Below are positions 7,137-16,277 of a stretch of 64,000 bases of DNA, piece after piece. The stretch spans positions 620,001-684,000 of the forward strand of contig NZ_JAUSVB010000001.1 in assembly GCF_030814415.1 (NCBI RefSeq). Reading direction: 5' to 3'. The position numbers were made by a program, and so were the translations under genes. The number at the start of each line of letters is the position of its first letter. Positions within the stretch are counted from its first letter, which is position 1. The notes under the pieces were generated by a model. The model made no database searches. It was not told the origin of the DNA and was given only the letters and a program-made list of their open reading frames with translations. The stretch comes from Cellulomonas humilata. Lineage in GTDB: Bacteria > Actinomycetota > Actinomycetes > Actinomycetales > Cellulomonadaceae.

Positions 7137-10030
7137 GCACACCCTTCGTCGCCCGCGCGCAGCAGGTGGACCAGCTCACGCTGGCACTGCAGCGCGCGGG
7201 CGTCGGCGAGCCCGCGACGGTGCTGATCGGCGCCGACGCGGGGGTCGGCAAGACCCGCCTCCTGCGGCACGTCGCGGAGCTGGCGGACGCGGCCGGTGCG
7301 CGGGTCGTCGTGGCGCACTGCGTCGACCTCGGAGAGATCGGCCTGCCCTACCTGCCGTTCGCCGAGGCGCTGTCCCAGCTGTACGCGCTCGACCCCGAGG
7401 CGGTCGGCGCGGTGGTCGCCAACCGGCCCGCGCTCGCGCGGCTGCTGCCGGGCCCGTCCGGCTCGAGCGGAGCCCCGGACGACCAGTCGAACCGGCTCCA
7501 GCTGTTCGACGGCCTGGTCGAGGTGCTCGGCGCGGTCGGCCGCCCGGGCCACCCGCTCCTTCTCGTGCTCGAGGACCTGCACTGGGCGGACGCCTCCAGC
7601 CGGGACGTGCTGCGCTTCCTCGTCTCGCGGCTGCGGGACCAGAACCTGCTCGTGGTCGCCAGCTACCGCACGGACGACATGCACCGGCGCCACCCGTGGC
7701 GGCCCGTCGCCACGGAGCTGAGCCGGCACCCCCGGGTCGAGCGGCTCGACCTGTCGCCGTTCACGGACGACGAGCTGCGGGAGTTCACCACCGCCCTGAG
7801 CGGCACTCCTCTGACGGAGTCCACGCTGCGCCGGGTCATCGACCGGTCCGAGGGCAACGCGTACTTCGCGGAGGAGCTCCTGGAGGCCGGTGCCGAGGCG
7901 GACGAGCTGCCGTGGTCGCTGGCCGACGTCCTGCGCGCGCGCCTCGAGCTGCTCGACCCATCGGTCCAGCGCCTCGCCCGCATCGCGTCCGCGGCCGGGC
8001 GCCGGGTGTCCGAGCCGTTGCTTCGGGCCGCTGTCGCCGCCGACGGGGACCCGCAGCTGACCGCCCCCGGCGCGGTGGACGCCACGCTGCGCGAGGCCGT
8101 CGCGCACCACGTCCTGGTCGGCGAGGACGAGCTGATCGCGTTCCGGCACGCCCTGCTGGCCGAGGCTGTGTACGCCGACCTGCTGCCCGGGGAGCAGTCG
8201 TCGCTGCACCGCGCGTACCTGCGAGTCCTCCGGGACGACCCCGCGCTCGGGCCGTCGTCGCAGCTGGCCTCGCACGCCCTGCGGGCCCCGGACCTGCCCA
8301 CGGCGCTGCGGGCGTCGCTCGACGCGGCCGACCAGGCGCACGAGGTGCTCGCGCCAGCGGAGGAGCTGCGGCACCTGGAGGTCGTCCTGCGGATCTGGGA
8401 GGCGGTCCCGGAGGTCACGACGGCCCTCGACTCCGACCACATCCACGTCCTCGTCGCCGCCGCGGCGGCCGCGAGCCGGGCCGGGCAGGTCGACCGTGCC
8501 GTCCAACTCGCGCGCGCCTCCGTGGAGGAGACCGCGTCCGACGTCCCCCGCCAGGCCAGCCTCCGGACCAGCCTCGCGCGGTACCTGCTGGGCGTGGAGA
8601 GCGTGCACGACGCGCTGGAGCAGTCGTCGCGGGCGCTCGCCGACCTCCCCGACACCCCGACACCGGCCCGCGCGTGGGCGCTGGCCACCTATGCACGCGG
8701 TGCCCTCAACGCGGACCTCGACGACGAGGCCGTGGCGAGCGCGACCCAGGCCGTGGAGCTGGCGCGCGAGATCGGGGCAGCCGACGCCGAGTCCGACGCC
8801 CTGACCACGCTCGCGGTGCTCGTGGTGGACGACGAGCACCGTGCCGCCGAGCTGCTGCGGACGGCGCTCGCCCGCGCCCGCGAGGCCTGCGACTACGCCA
8901 CCGAGCTGCGCACCATGTACAACCTGGCGAGCAACCGCTATTACGCCGGTGACCTCGAGGGAGCCACGCAGGTCACCGCCGACGGAGTCGAGCGGGCCAA
9001 GTCGCTGGGCATGACGTGGAGCGTCTACGGGGTCGAGCTCCACATGTTCACGCAGCTCATCGGGTACGTGTCGGGCAACCTGACCCCGGCCACGATCGGC
9101 GCAGTCCCGGACGAGCTGGCCGACACTCTGGTCGCGTTCAGCCTGTACGCGGCCGTGGCCCGCGGGGACACCGACGCGGCCGAGCGCGGTCACGCCCTGG
9201 AGCCCAACTGGTCACGCGACGGGCTCATCGCGCTGGTCGCCGGCGGCTGCACCGTCGACGCCCACACGTGGCGGGGGCAGCTCGACGAGGCCGTCGCGCT
9301 TGCGCTGCGCCTGCTCGAGCACCTGTGGCGAGCGTGGTCGGACTACTTCCTGGGCGGCATCTGGCTGGTCGCGCTGGCGATGAGCGCCCTCGCCGACGCG
9401 GCCGGGCAGGAACGGCTCCTGGGCCGGGACGTGTCGGAGCGGGTGGCGCTGGGCGACAGGCTGCTGGAGCGCGCGAAGACGACCGCCGAACGCGGTCGGC
9501 CGCGCGGCGGGCGGCTGGGCCCGGAGGGGCGGGCGTGGCTGGCGCGTGCCCACGCCGAGCACTCGCGGCTCACCGGGGTCAACGACGTCGAGCTGTGGCG
9601 GGCGACCGTCGCGGAGTTCGACTACGGGTACCGCTACGAGGTGGCGCGCAGCCGGTTCCGGCTCGCCGAGGCGCTCCTGGAGGCCGGCGACCGCGACGCC
9701 GCGCGCCAGGAGGCCGGTCTCGCGCTGGCGGACGCGGAGGCGATGGGCGCCGTCCCGCTGGCAACGGCCGTCCGAGGGCTCGCGCGACGCGGCCGGCTGG
9801 ACCTGCCCGGTGTCAGGGTGGGCGGTGTCGACGTGCTGACCGCCCGCGAGGCCGAGGTGCTCGCCCTCGTCGCGCAAGGGCTGTCCAACCGGCAGATCGG
9901 GGAGAAGCTCTTCATCTCCGCCAAGACGGTTTCCGTGCACATCTCCAACCTGCTGGCCAAGCTCGGCGTCTCGGGCCGCGCGGAGGCCGTGTCAGTCGCG
10001 CACCAGCGGGGACTGATCGGTGCGGGCTGA
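7118..10030 (+). CDS. LuxR-family regulator with N-terminal AAA/NTPase domain (LAL type)
   Basis: A 970-residue LAL-type regulator. The N-terminal STAND-like ATPase has Walker A GADAGVGKTR (about 38-47) and Walker B LLLVLEDLHWAD; the long middle is alpha-helical, TPR-like repeats (about 380-890) that sense the signal; the C-terminus (about 906-970) is a LuxR helix-turn-helix (LTAREAEVLALVAQGLSNRQ and KTVSVHISNLLAKLG). Such proteins activate transcription on ligand binding, in actinobacteria often for sugar use or secondary metabolism. The ATG at 7118 has GAGG nine bases upstream; the ATG at 7133 overlaps the stop of the small upstream ORF and is equally credible. The targets are unknown. Confidence 0.9.
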   Translation: MARGSMSTPFVARAQQVDQLTLALQRAGVGEPATVLIGADAGVGKTRLLRHVAELADAAGARVVVAHCVDLGEIGLPYLPFAEALSQLYALDPEAVGAVVANRPALARLLPGPSGSSGAPDDQSNRLQLFDGLVEVLGAVGRPGHPLLLVLEDLHWADASSRDVLRFLVSRLRDQNLLVVASYRTDDMHRRHPWRPVATELSRHPRVERLDLSPFTDDELREFTTALSGTPLTESTLRRVIDRSEGNAYFAEELLEAGAEADELPWSLADVLRARLELLDPSVQRLARIASAAGRRVSEPLLRAAVAADGDPQLTAPGAVDATLREAVAHHVLVGEDELIAFRHALLAEAVYADLLPGEQSSLHRAYLRVLRDDPALGPSSQLASHALRAPDLPTALRASLDAADQAHEVLAPAEELRHLEVVLRIWEAVPEVTTALDSDHIHVLVAAAAAASRAGQVDRAVQLARASVEETASDVPRQASLRTSLARYLLGVESVHDALEQSSRALADLPDTPTPARAWALATYARGALNADLDDEAVASATQAVELAREIGAADAESDALTTLAVLVVDDEHRAAELLRTALARAREACDYATELRTMYNLASNRYYAGDLEGATQVTADGVERAKSLGMTWSVYGVELHMFTQLIGYVSGNLTPATIGAVPDELADTLVAFSLYAAVARGDTDAAERGHALEPNWSRDGLIALVAGGCTVDAHTWRGQLDEAVALALRLLEHLWRAWSDYFLGGIWLVALAMSALADAAGQERLLGRDVSERVALGDRLLERAKTTAERGRPRGGRLGPEGRAWLARAHAEHSRLTGVNDVELWRATVAEFDYGYRYEVARSRFRLAEALLEAGDRDAARQEAGLALADAEAMGAVPLATAVRGLARRGRLDLPGVRVGGVDVLTAREAEVLALVAQGLSNRQIGEKLFISAKTVSVHISNLLAKLGVSGRAEAVSVAHQRGLIGAG

Positions 10031-10069
10031 CCTGGGCAGGGATCAAGCCCAGCCCTTAGGTTGAGCAGC

Positions 10070-11140
10070 ATGTCCCCGTCGAAGACCCCCGCGGTCGAGC
10101 TCGAGGTGCGCGGCCGGACCGTCCGGGTCAGCAGCCCGGACAAGATCTACTTCGCGGAGCGCGGGCTCACCAAGCTCGACGTCGTCCAGTACTTCGTGTC
10201 CGTCGGCGACGGCATCCTCGGTGCCCTGCTGGACCGGCCGACCACGTTGGAACGCTGGCCGAAGGGTGTCTTCGAGGGCGCCAAGCTGGCCACCCGGATG
10301 GACTCCACGGGCGACGCGTTCTACCAGAAGCGCGTCCCGCAGGGTGCCCCGGAGTACGTGAAGACAGCCCGGATCGCATTCCCCAGCGGTCGCACGGCCG
10401 ACGAGGTCGCGCCCAGCGAGCTGGCCGTCGTCGCGTGGGCCGCCAACCTGGGCACGCTGACGTTCCACCCGTGGCCGGTGCTCGGCGACGACGTCGAGTC
10501 CCCCGACCAGCTGCGCATCGACCTGGACCCGCAGCCCGGCACCGACTTCGACGACGCCGCCCGCGTGGCGCCCCACGTGCGGGAGCTCCTGGCGGAGCAC
10601 GGTCTGGAGGGCACCCCGAAGACGTCCGGCGGGCGCGGCATCCACGTCTTCGTCCCCATCGAGCCGCGCTGGTCGTTCGTCGAGGCCCGCCGGGCCACCA
10701 TCGCGTTCGGCCGGGAGCTGGAGCGGCGGATGCCCGCCCAGGTCACCATGAAGTGGTGGAAGGAGGAGCGCGGCCAGAAGATCTTCGTCGACTACAACCA
10801 GATGGCCCGCGACCGCACCATCGCCTCGGCGTACTCGATCCGCACCAACCCCCGGGCCACGGTCTCGGCGCCGCTGCGCTGGGACGAGGTGGCCGACGTC
10901 CACCCGAACGACTTCGACGTCACGACGATGCCGGCCCGGTTCGCCGAGGTCGGCGACCTGTTCGCGGCGCTCGTCGGGCACGCGGCCCCGCGGGGCTCGA
11001 TCGAGTCGCTGCTGGAGCTGGCCGAGCGGCAGGAGCTCGAGGAGGGCCAGGGCGACCTGCCGTACCCGCCCGAGTACCCGAAGATGCCGGGCGAGCCCAA
11101 GCGCGTGCAGCCGAGCAAGGACCGTGACCGCCCCCGCTGA
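10070..11140 (+). CDS. LigD-type polymerase domain protein (primase-polymerase)
   Basis: Stand-alone 356-residue archaeo-eukaryotic primase fold matching the polymerase domain of bacterial LigD, which adds ribo- or deoxynucleotides at breaks during non-homologous end joining. The catalytic carboxylates are present: D151 and D153 in RIDLDPQPG and D241 in FVDYNQMARD, with the same 90-residue separation as in the mycobacterial LigD polymerase domain. TSGGRGIHVFVP is the conserved nucleotide-binding loop. There is no ligase or phosphoesterase domain fused and no Ku or ligase gene in the window, so partners must be elsewhere. Start is the ATG at 10070 (an upstream TTG is possible). Its last 17 bases overlap the start of the MFS exporter gene. 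Confidence 0.88.
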   Translation: MSPSKTPAVELEVRGRTVRVSSPDKIYFAERGLTKLDVVQYFVSVGDGILGALLDRPTTLERWPKGVFEGAKLATRMDSTGDAFYQKRVPQGAPEYVKTARIAFPSGRTADEVAPSELAVVAWAANLGTLTFHPWPVLGDDVESPDQLRIDLDPQPGTDFDDAARVAPHVRELLAEHGLEGTPKTSGGRGIHVFVPIEPRWSFVEARRATIAFGRELERRMPAQVTMKWWKEERGQKIFVDYNQMARDRTIASAYSIRTNPRATVSAPLRWDEVADVHPNDFDVTTMPARFAEVGDLFAALVGHAAPRGSIESLLELAERQELEEGQGDLPYPPEYPKMPGEPKRVQPSKDRDRPR

Positions 11141-12551
11141 GCCCGCGGGCGCCATCGTCTACGCCTCCGCCCGGGGGCGCTGGATCCTGTTCGCGACGGT
11201 CCTCGGGTCCGCCATCGCGTTCATCGACGCCACCGTGGTGACGATCGCGCTCCCCACGATCGCCGAGGACCTCGGCGCCAGCACCGCCGACCTGCAGTGG
11301 ACCGTGAACGCCTACGCCCTGACGCTGGCGGCGTTCCTGCTGCTGGGCGGCTCGCTCGGGGACCGGTTCGGCCGGCGCCGGGTGTTCCTGGTCGGGGTCG
11401 TCTGGTTCGCCGTCGCGTCGCTGCTGTGCGCCGTGGCACCGACGATCGGGGTGCTCAACGCCGCCCGGGCGTTCCAGGGGGTCGGCGGAGCGCTGCTGAC
11501 GCCGGGGTCGCTGGCCATCATCCAGGCGACGTTCAGCGGGACGGACCGCGGGCGCGCGATCGGTGCCTGGTCCGGTCTGGGAGGCATCGCGGGGGCGGTC
11601 GCGCCGTTCCTCGGCGGCTGGATCGTCGAGGTCACCACCTGGCGGTGGATCTTCGGCATCAACCTGCCGCTCGCTGCGGTCGTCGTGTGGGTCTCGGTGC
11701 GGCACGTGCCGGAGAGCGCGGACCCGACGGCCGTCAAGAAGCTCGACATCGCCGGCACGGTCCTGGGCGCCCTCGGCCTGGCCGGCCTGACGTACGGCTT
11801 CACGATCTGGACCGAGCGCGGCACCCCGGACGCCCTGGTGGTGGGCAGCCTGGTGTTCGGCGTCCTCGCCATGGTCGCGTTCGTCGTCGTCGAGTCCCGC
11901 GCGACCGCTCCCCTGCTGCCGCCGAAGCTGTTCCGGTGGCGGCCGTTCGCCGGCACCAACGCCGCCACGCTGCTGATCTATGCGGCGATCTCGGGCCTGT
12001 TCTTCTTCCTCGTCGTGACCCTGCAGGTGGTCGCCGGCTACTCCCCGCTCGCCGCCGGCCTGGCCCCGCTCCCCGTCACCGTGCTCATGCTGCTGCTGTC
12101 CCCGCGCGCGGGTGCACTGAGCACGATCATGGGCCCGAAGATCCCGATGACCGTCGGCCCGCTGGTGTGCGCCGTCGGTGCAGTCATGCTCGCCGGGATC
12201 GGCCCCGACTCCCCCTACCTGACGCACGTCCTGCCGGGGGTCGTCGTCTTCGGCCTCGGCCTGTCGGCGACCGTCGCACCGCTCACGACGACCGCGCTGG
12301 CGTCCGCGCCCGACCACCTGGCCGGCGTGGCCAGCGGGGTGAACAACGCCGTCGCCCGCGTGGCCGGCCTCCTCGCCATCGCGGTGCTGCCGCTCGTCGC
12401 CGGTGTCGGGTCGTCGCTCACCGACCCCGCGGCCCTGGAGTCGGCCAACAGCGTCGCGATGTTCGCCTGCGCCGGCCTGCTGGCGGGCGGCGCGGTGATC
12501 TCGCTGCTCACGGTGCCGTCGAGCGCCGACGCGGTCCGGCCGACAACCTGA
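11124..12551 (+). CDS. MFS transporter, DHA2 (EmrB/QacA) family
   Basis: A 475-residue multidrug exporter of the 14-helix DHA2 type, proton-driven, in the cytoplasmic membrane. Motif A (GGSLGDRFGRRRVFLVG) follows the second helix and motif C-like VGGALLTPGSLAIIQATF the fifth, both diagnostic for drug/H+ antiporters. The first membrane segment carries IDATVVTIALPTIAEDLG, the DHA2 hallmark with an acidic residue in helix 1. The GTG start at 11124 lies inside the end of the polymerase gene (17-base overlap), implying co-transcription. Substrate unknown; no regulator gene is adjacent. Confidence 0.92.
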   Translation: MTAPAEPAGAIVYASARGRWILFATVLGSAIAFIDATVVTIALPTIAEDLGASTADLQWTVNAYALTLAAFLLLGGSLGDRFGRRRVFLVGVVWFAVASLLCAVAPTIGVLNAARAFQGVGGALLTPGSLAIIQATFSGTDRGRAIGAWSGLGGIAGAVAPFLGGWIVEVTTWRWIFGINLPLAAVVVWVSVRHVPESADPTAVKKLDIAGTVLGALGLAGLTYGFTIWTERGTPDALVVGSLVFGVLAMVAFVVVESRATAPLLPPKLFRWRPFAGTNAATLLIYAAISGLFFFLVVTLQVVAGYSPLAAGLAPLPVTVLMLLLSPRAGALSTIMGPKIPMTVGPLVCAVGAVMLAGIGPDSPYLTHVLPGVVVFGLGLSATVAPLTTTALASAPDHLAGVASGVNNAVARVAGLLAIAVLPLVAGVGSSLTDPAALESANSVAMFACAGLLAGGAVISLLTVPSSADAVRPTT

Positions 12552-12555
12552 GGGG

Positions 12556-13674
12556 TCAGCCGCGGTACTCGAAGTGCCAGTACTCCGGGTTCGAGCCGTT
12601 GCGGCCCGCCCACGACGGGGACGCCCACCCGTACGCGGGACCGTTGCTCACCAGCCAGTCGCGCTGCGGGGTGTCCCAGCCGTACTCGCACGGGAGCTCG
12701 GGCAGGTCGAGCGCCAGCCCGGTGCCGTGCGACGACGTGCCCGGCTTCGCGGCGACCGACCCGAGCGCCGCCCGCATCGCCACCTGCGTGTCGTAGTCGC
12801 GGTAGGTGAGGTCGAGGTCGAGGGAGTGCCCGAACTGCGCGCGGAACGCGGTGTTCAGGCGCTCCAGAGCGGCGGCCGCCGCGTTCGTCAGGTAGTACGG
12901 CGTGCCGTGCGGGTCGACGTCCCACGAGATCGCGGTGAGCGCCTCGGGCGGCAGCTTGCCGTTCGAGCCGTCGCCGCCGGCCGTGGCGGGCGACGTGTAG
13001 AACGGCGGGCCGCTGTAGGTGGTGCCGCACGAGGGGGCCGCGGCACCGGCGGCCGGTTTCGCCGCCTGCTTCGTGGTCGCCCGCGGTGCCGCGGCAGCAG
13101 CAGCAGCCTCGGCCTGCAGCCACGCCTCGTGCGCGGCGGCCACCGCGGAGTCGGCGGCGGCGAGGGCGGCGGTCTGCACGCGGAGTGCCGTGGCGCTGCG
13201 AGCGCCCGTCGTACCTGTTGTCGCTGCCGGGTCGGTCGCTGCTGCCGGGTCCGTGGCGGCGAGCGTCGCGTCGGCGTCGGCCAGGGTCGTGGCGAGCGCC
13301 TGCCGGACCATCTCGTCGGCGACGCCGCCCTCCGTCGTCACGAGCGTGCCGCGTGCGTGCTCGGCGGCGGCAGCGAGCGCGGCGCGGGCGTCGGCGCGGA
13401 CCGTGGCGGCGTGGACCACGGCGGCGTCGGCGGCCTGCGCCTGGAGTGCGTCGGCGTCGCGCACCAGCGCCTCGAGAGCCTCGGCGGCGCGTTCCTGCGT
13501 CGCGGCCTGCTCGGCGGCGACGCGATCCTCGCGCTCCGTCCACGCCCACGCTCCACCAGCACCGCCGACCACGAGGACGGCGGCGACGACAGCGACGATG
13601 CTGCGTGAGGGTCGGCGGATGGGCGTTCTCCAGTGCGTGCGACGGTTCGATCCGCCAGCAAGGGTAACCGGCAC
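12556..13674 (-). CDS. Membrane-anchored D-Ala-D-Ala carboxypeptidase (M15/VanY family)
   Basis: About 372 residues: a short basic N-terminus, one membrane helix (about 24-45), an Ala-rich helical region probably forming a coiled coil across the wall, then a C-terminal M15 metallopeptidase. The zinc ligands are visible as SSHGTGLALD (H316, D323) and EYWHFEYRG (H367). The family trims the D-Ala-D-Ala end of peptidoglycan stems. The start is uncertain: the GTG at 13674 is in frame, but a GGAGA sits just upstream of the membrane helix where no standard start codon follows. It converges with the MFS gene with a four-base gap, and diverges from the DUF3806 gene. Confidence 0.8.
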   Translation of the reverse strand: MPVTLAGGSNRRTHWRTPIRRPSRSIVAVVAAVLVVGGAGGAWAWTEREDRVAAEQAATQERAAEALEALVRDADALQAQAADAAVVHAATVRADARAALAAAAEHARGTLVTTEGGVADEMVRQALATTLADADATLAATDPAAATDPAATTGTTGARSATALRVQTAALAAADSAVAAAHEAWLQAEAAAAAAAPRATTKQAAKPAAGAAAPSCGTTYSGPPFYTSPATAGGDGSNGKLPPEALTAISWDVDPHGTPYYLTNAAAAALERLNTAFRAQFGHSLDLDLTYRDYDTQVAMRAALGSVAAKPGTSSHGTGLALDLPELPCEYGWDTPQRDWLVSNGPAYGWASPSWAGRNGSNPEYWHFEYRG

Positions 13675-13784
13675 CCTGCTCGGGCCGCCGGGCGCGGCGA
13701 CCGCGGCCGGACGCGCCCACCGCCATCCGGTGGAACCGCTCTCCGCTCGCTCAAGGCAACCGGGCCGTGGGTCGATCCGCCCAC

Positions 13785-15026
13785 ATGACTGATCTGCGTC
13801 CGACGCTGTCCGTTCCCGCGTCCGGCGCCCACGCCACGCCTCCCGGTGTCCGGGCCCTGACGGCCGACGAGCTCGGTCACCTCGACCGCGCACGCGACTA
13901 CCTCCGGGCCAGCGGCGCCGACCTGACGGACCTCGACGCCGTCGGCGCGCTGCTGCACGCCACGCGGACGCGCTGGGCGGCCGACCCCGACGCGCCGGTC
14001 CCGCAGGCCATGGTCATGGCGCTCGGTGTCGGGGTCGGCGACCTGGTCGTCGCCCGCGTCCCCGGCTCCCGGTGGGCACTGCGCACCGCCGGCGCCGCAC
14101 CCACCCCCGCGGTCGTGTCGCTCTCCGGCGAGGATGCCGCGCTGCCGCTGGCCGACGTGGCGACGCGCTGGCGGACCGGGTGCACCCCCACGTGGGTCGC
14201 CGAGTACGTCGCCGCAGCCGCCGCCCACCTGACGTCGCCCGCCGCCCAGGACGTGCCGACCCCGCGAGTTCCGACGCGCACCGCGCCCGACGTTCGCGCC
14301 GACGAGCCGACACCGCTGCCCGCCCGGTCCACGTCCGCCGCCCTGCCGACCCGCGCGCCGGCGGTCTCCGAGGCTGCAGAGCCCGCACCGATGCCGTCCC
14401 GATCGGCCGCCGCCACGGGACCGGAGGGGTACGTCGCCTCCACGCCGCCGAGCGCGCACGTCGTCGCCCCGGCGCCCGGCCCCCTGAGCTCGGGTCCGGC
14501 CCGGCCGGTCCACACGTCTCTCGCGTCCGCGTTCTCCAGGGGCCCGGTCGCCGCTGCACCCCCGCCGCCGCCGGCTCCGGAACCGGAAGCCGCGGCGTAC
14601 CGCGTCCCGGCCGACCTCCCCCACCCGCCGTCGCGAGCCGCCCAGGACATCGCCCTCGGCGTGCTCGAGCAGGCCCTCGAGATCGCGCTCGCGCCGGAGA
14701 GCTCGCTCGCCCCGTTCGCGGTGGTGGACGGCAGCCCCACGCAGAGCGTCGAGCCCCGCCGCTTCGAGGGCGACCCGGCCCGGGCGCTGCAGGAGGCCCG
14801 CGCGTGGGTGCGCAGCACGGGAGCGGCACGTGCGGCGGTCGTCTGGTTCGGTCGGTTCTCCGCGCAGGACGGTGACGCCGTGTTCGTCGAGGCGTCGGAC
14901 GCGGGTGCCCCGAGCCTCGTCGTCGCGCACCTGTACCGCACGGTGACCTACTCCGAGGGCCGGACGCGACCCGCCCGACCCGTCGGGAACCCGCTGGTCC
15001 TGGGCCAGGGCGTGCCCCTGCTCTGA
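13785..15026 (+). CDS. DUF3806-like protein with Pro/Ala-rich middle
   Basis: A 413-residue protein. The N-terminal 120 residues (TADELGHLDRARDYLRASGA to ADVATRWRTG) resemble DUF3806, a small fold of unknown function. The middle (about 145-290) is Pro/Ala/Thr-rich and likely disordered; the C-terminal 120 residues form a second domain (VLEQALEIALAPESSLAPFA to RPVGNPLVLGQGVPLL) that I cannot assign. No signal peptide or membrane helix, so cytoplasmic. The ATG at 13785 is used; an upstream in-frame start at 13767 exists. The gene heads a run of plus-strand genes (13785-18403) containing several domains of unknown function. Confidence 0.65.
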   Translation: MTDLRPTLSVPASGAHATPPGVRALTADELGHLDRARDYLRASGADLTDLDAVGALLHATRTRWAADPDAPVPQAMVMALGVGVGDLVVARVPGSRWALRTAGAAPTPAVVSLSGEDAALPLADVATRWRTGCTPTWVAEYVAAAAAHLTSPAAQDVPTPRVPTRTAPDVRADEPTPLPARSTSAALPTRAPAVSEAAEPAPMPSRSAAATGPEGYVASTPPSAHVVAPAPGPLSSGPARPVHTSLASAFSRGPVAAAPPPPPAPEPEAAAYRVPADLPHPPSRAAQDIALGVLEQALEIALAPESSLAPFAVVDGSPTQSVEPRRFEGDPARALQEARAWVRSTGAARAAVVWFGRFSAQDGDAVFVEASDAGAPSLVVAHLYRTVTYSEGRTRPARPVGNPLVLGQGVPLL

Positions 15027-15075
15027 CCTCGTGGGAACGTGGGGCTGATCCGGACCACCGACCCGGGAGGGCACC

Positions 15076-15792
15076 ATGGGCGTCCCCGTCACCGTCGTCG
15101 ACCCGCAGCTGCCCACCGTCACCGGGCCGCCGTCGGCCGCCGCGACGGCGTTCGACCCGACGGCCGACGTCCGCGCCGAGCTCGACCGGCAGATCACCGC
15201 GTACGTCGAGCTGGGAGTCGCGACGCTGCTCGGTGAGGACCCTGCCGCGTTCCGCGCGCGGCTCGCGCCCCTCGCGGAGGTCGCGACGACCCCGACCGCG
15301 CCGCCCGCCGTCGAGGGCGACGACGTGCCGTTCGTGCTCGTGCTCCCCGGCCTCGACCTCAACGACGTCGCCCCGGCGATGCGCCGCGGCACGCGGCTCG
15401 GCGTCAGCGTCATCGACCGCGACGAGGCGCCGACCTACCGACCGCTCCCGGGCGTCGAGGTGCCTGCGGTGCCGTACCTGCTGTGGGGTGTCGACACGGG
15501 CTCGGAGCTCTGCAACGTCCGCCCGGAGGACGCGCTGGCGACGATCACGGGCCGCGGCCGCACCCCATTGACCATCGACGAGGGGGTGGCGCTCGTCGTC
15601 GTGCGTCCCGACATGCTGCGACCGAACAAGTGCTTCTCGCTGCTGGCCTCGCGCACGGGCACCAACCAGCGGGTGCCGGCCGTGTGGATCAGCGAGCGCC
15701 GCGCGAAGCTCGGCTGGTGCTGGGACCGCAACCCGCACACCTGGCTCGGTGCCGCGTCGGCGGCCGACCGGCTCGTGCGCGCCGACGCGTGA
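15076..15792 (+). CDS. DUF5701 family protein
   Basis: A 238-residue cytoplasmic protein. The conserved block LGVSVIDRDEAPTY, CNVRPEDALATI, PNKCFSLLASRTG and KLGWCWDRNPHTWLG is what I associate with DUF5701, an actinobacterial family of unknown function. An RBS-like GGGAGG precedes the ATG at 15076 by six bases. There is no signal peptide and no known catalytic motif, although the conserved Asn-Lys-Cys and Trp-Cys-Trp blocks suggest a ligand-binding or enzymatic centre. It is 49 bases after the DUF3806 gene and 13 before the next gene. Confidence 0.7.
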   Translation: MGVPVTVVDPQLPTVTGPPSAAATAFDPTADVRAELDRQITAYVELGVATLLGEDPAAFRARLAPLAEVATTPTAPPAVEGDDVPFVLVLPGLDLNDVAPAMRRGTRLGVSVIDRDEAPTYRPLPGVEVPAVPYLLWGVDTGSELCNVRPEDALATITGRGRTPLTIDEGVALVVVRPDMLRPNKCFSLLASRTGTNQRVPAVWISERRAKLGWCWDRNPHTWLGAASAADRLVRADA

Positions 15793-15805
15793 CTAGGGTG
15801 CGTCC

Positions 15806-16234
15806 ATGCGTTTTCGCAGCACGATCCAGCTGAGCGGGAAGTCCGCGACGGGCATCCCCGTCCCCCCGGAGGCGGTCGCGGCGATGGGCCGCGGGGCACG
15901 CTTCCCCGTCGTCGTGACCATCAACGGCCACTCGTACCGGAGCACGGTGACGCCGTACCGCGGCGAGACGATGCTGCCGCTGAGCGCGGAGAACCGGGTG
16001 GCCGCCGGGGTCGAGGCCGGCCAGGAGGTCGACGTCGACATCGAGCACGACGACGCCCCGCGGACGGTCGAGGTCCCCGACGACCTCGCGGCAGCCCTGT
16101 CCGGTCCGGCCCGCGCCGCGTTCGACGCGTTGTCGTTCAGCCGCCAGCGCGCGATCGTCGAGCCCATCGAGGCCGCGAAGACGCCGGAGACCCGCGAGCG
16201 CCGGATCGCGAAGGCCGCCGCCGAGCTCAGCTAG
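15806..16234 (+). CDS. DUF1905/YdeI-OmpD-like protein
   Basis: A 142-residue protein with a small beta-barrel DUF1905 domain (about 1-90, MRFRSTIQLSGKSATGIPVP to GQEVDVDIEHDD) followed by a helical tail of YdeI type (LAAALSGPARAAFDALSFSR). Such proteins are cytosolic; their function is unknown, although the YdeI tail occurs in stress-related proteins. It starts 13 bases after the DUF5701 stop and probably belongs to the same transcript. The SigE-family promoter follows its stop by ten bases. Confidence 0.75.
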   Translation: MRFRSTIQLSGKSATGIPVPPEAVAAMGRGARFPVVVTINGHSYRSTVTPYRGETMLPLSAENRVAAGVEAGQEVDVDIEHDDAPRTVEVPDDLAAALSGPARAAFDALSFSRQRAIVEPIEAAKTPETRERRIAKAAAELS

Positions 16235-16244
16235 CCGGCCGGCT

Positions 16245-16270
16245 CAACCTTTCGGCATCCCGAACCGTGT
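16245..16270 (+). promoter_or_regulatory. Probable ECF-type autoregulated promoter of the SigE-family gene
   Basis: CAACC at 16245-16249 and CGTGT at 16266-16270 are separated by 16 bases, the form expected for an ECF sigma promoter (AAC -35 element, CGT -10 element). The ATG of the sigma factor gene is only seven bases past the -10 element, so the transcript would be leaderless. ECF genes often control their own promoter, but autoregulation here is inference. Confidence 0.5.
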
Positions 16271-16277
16271 ACTGGTC

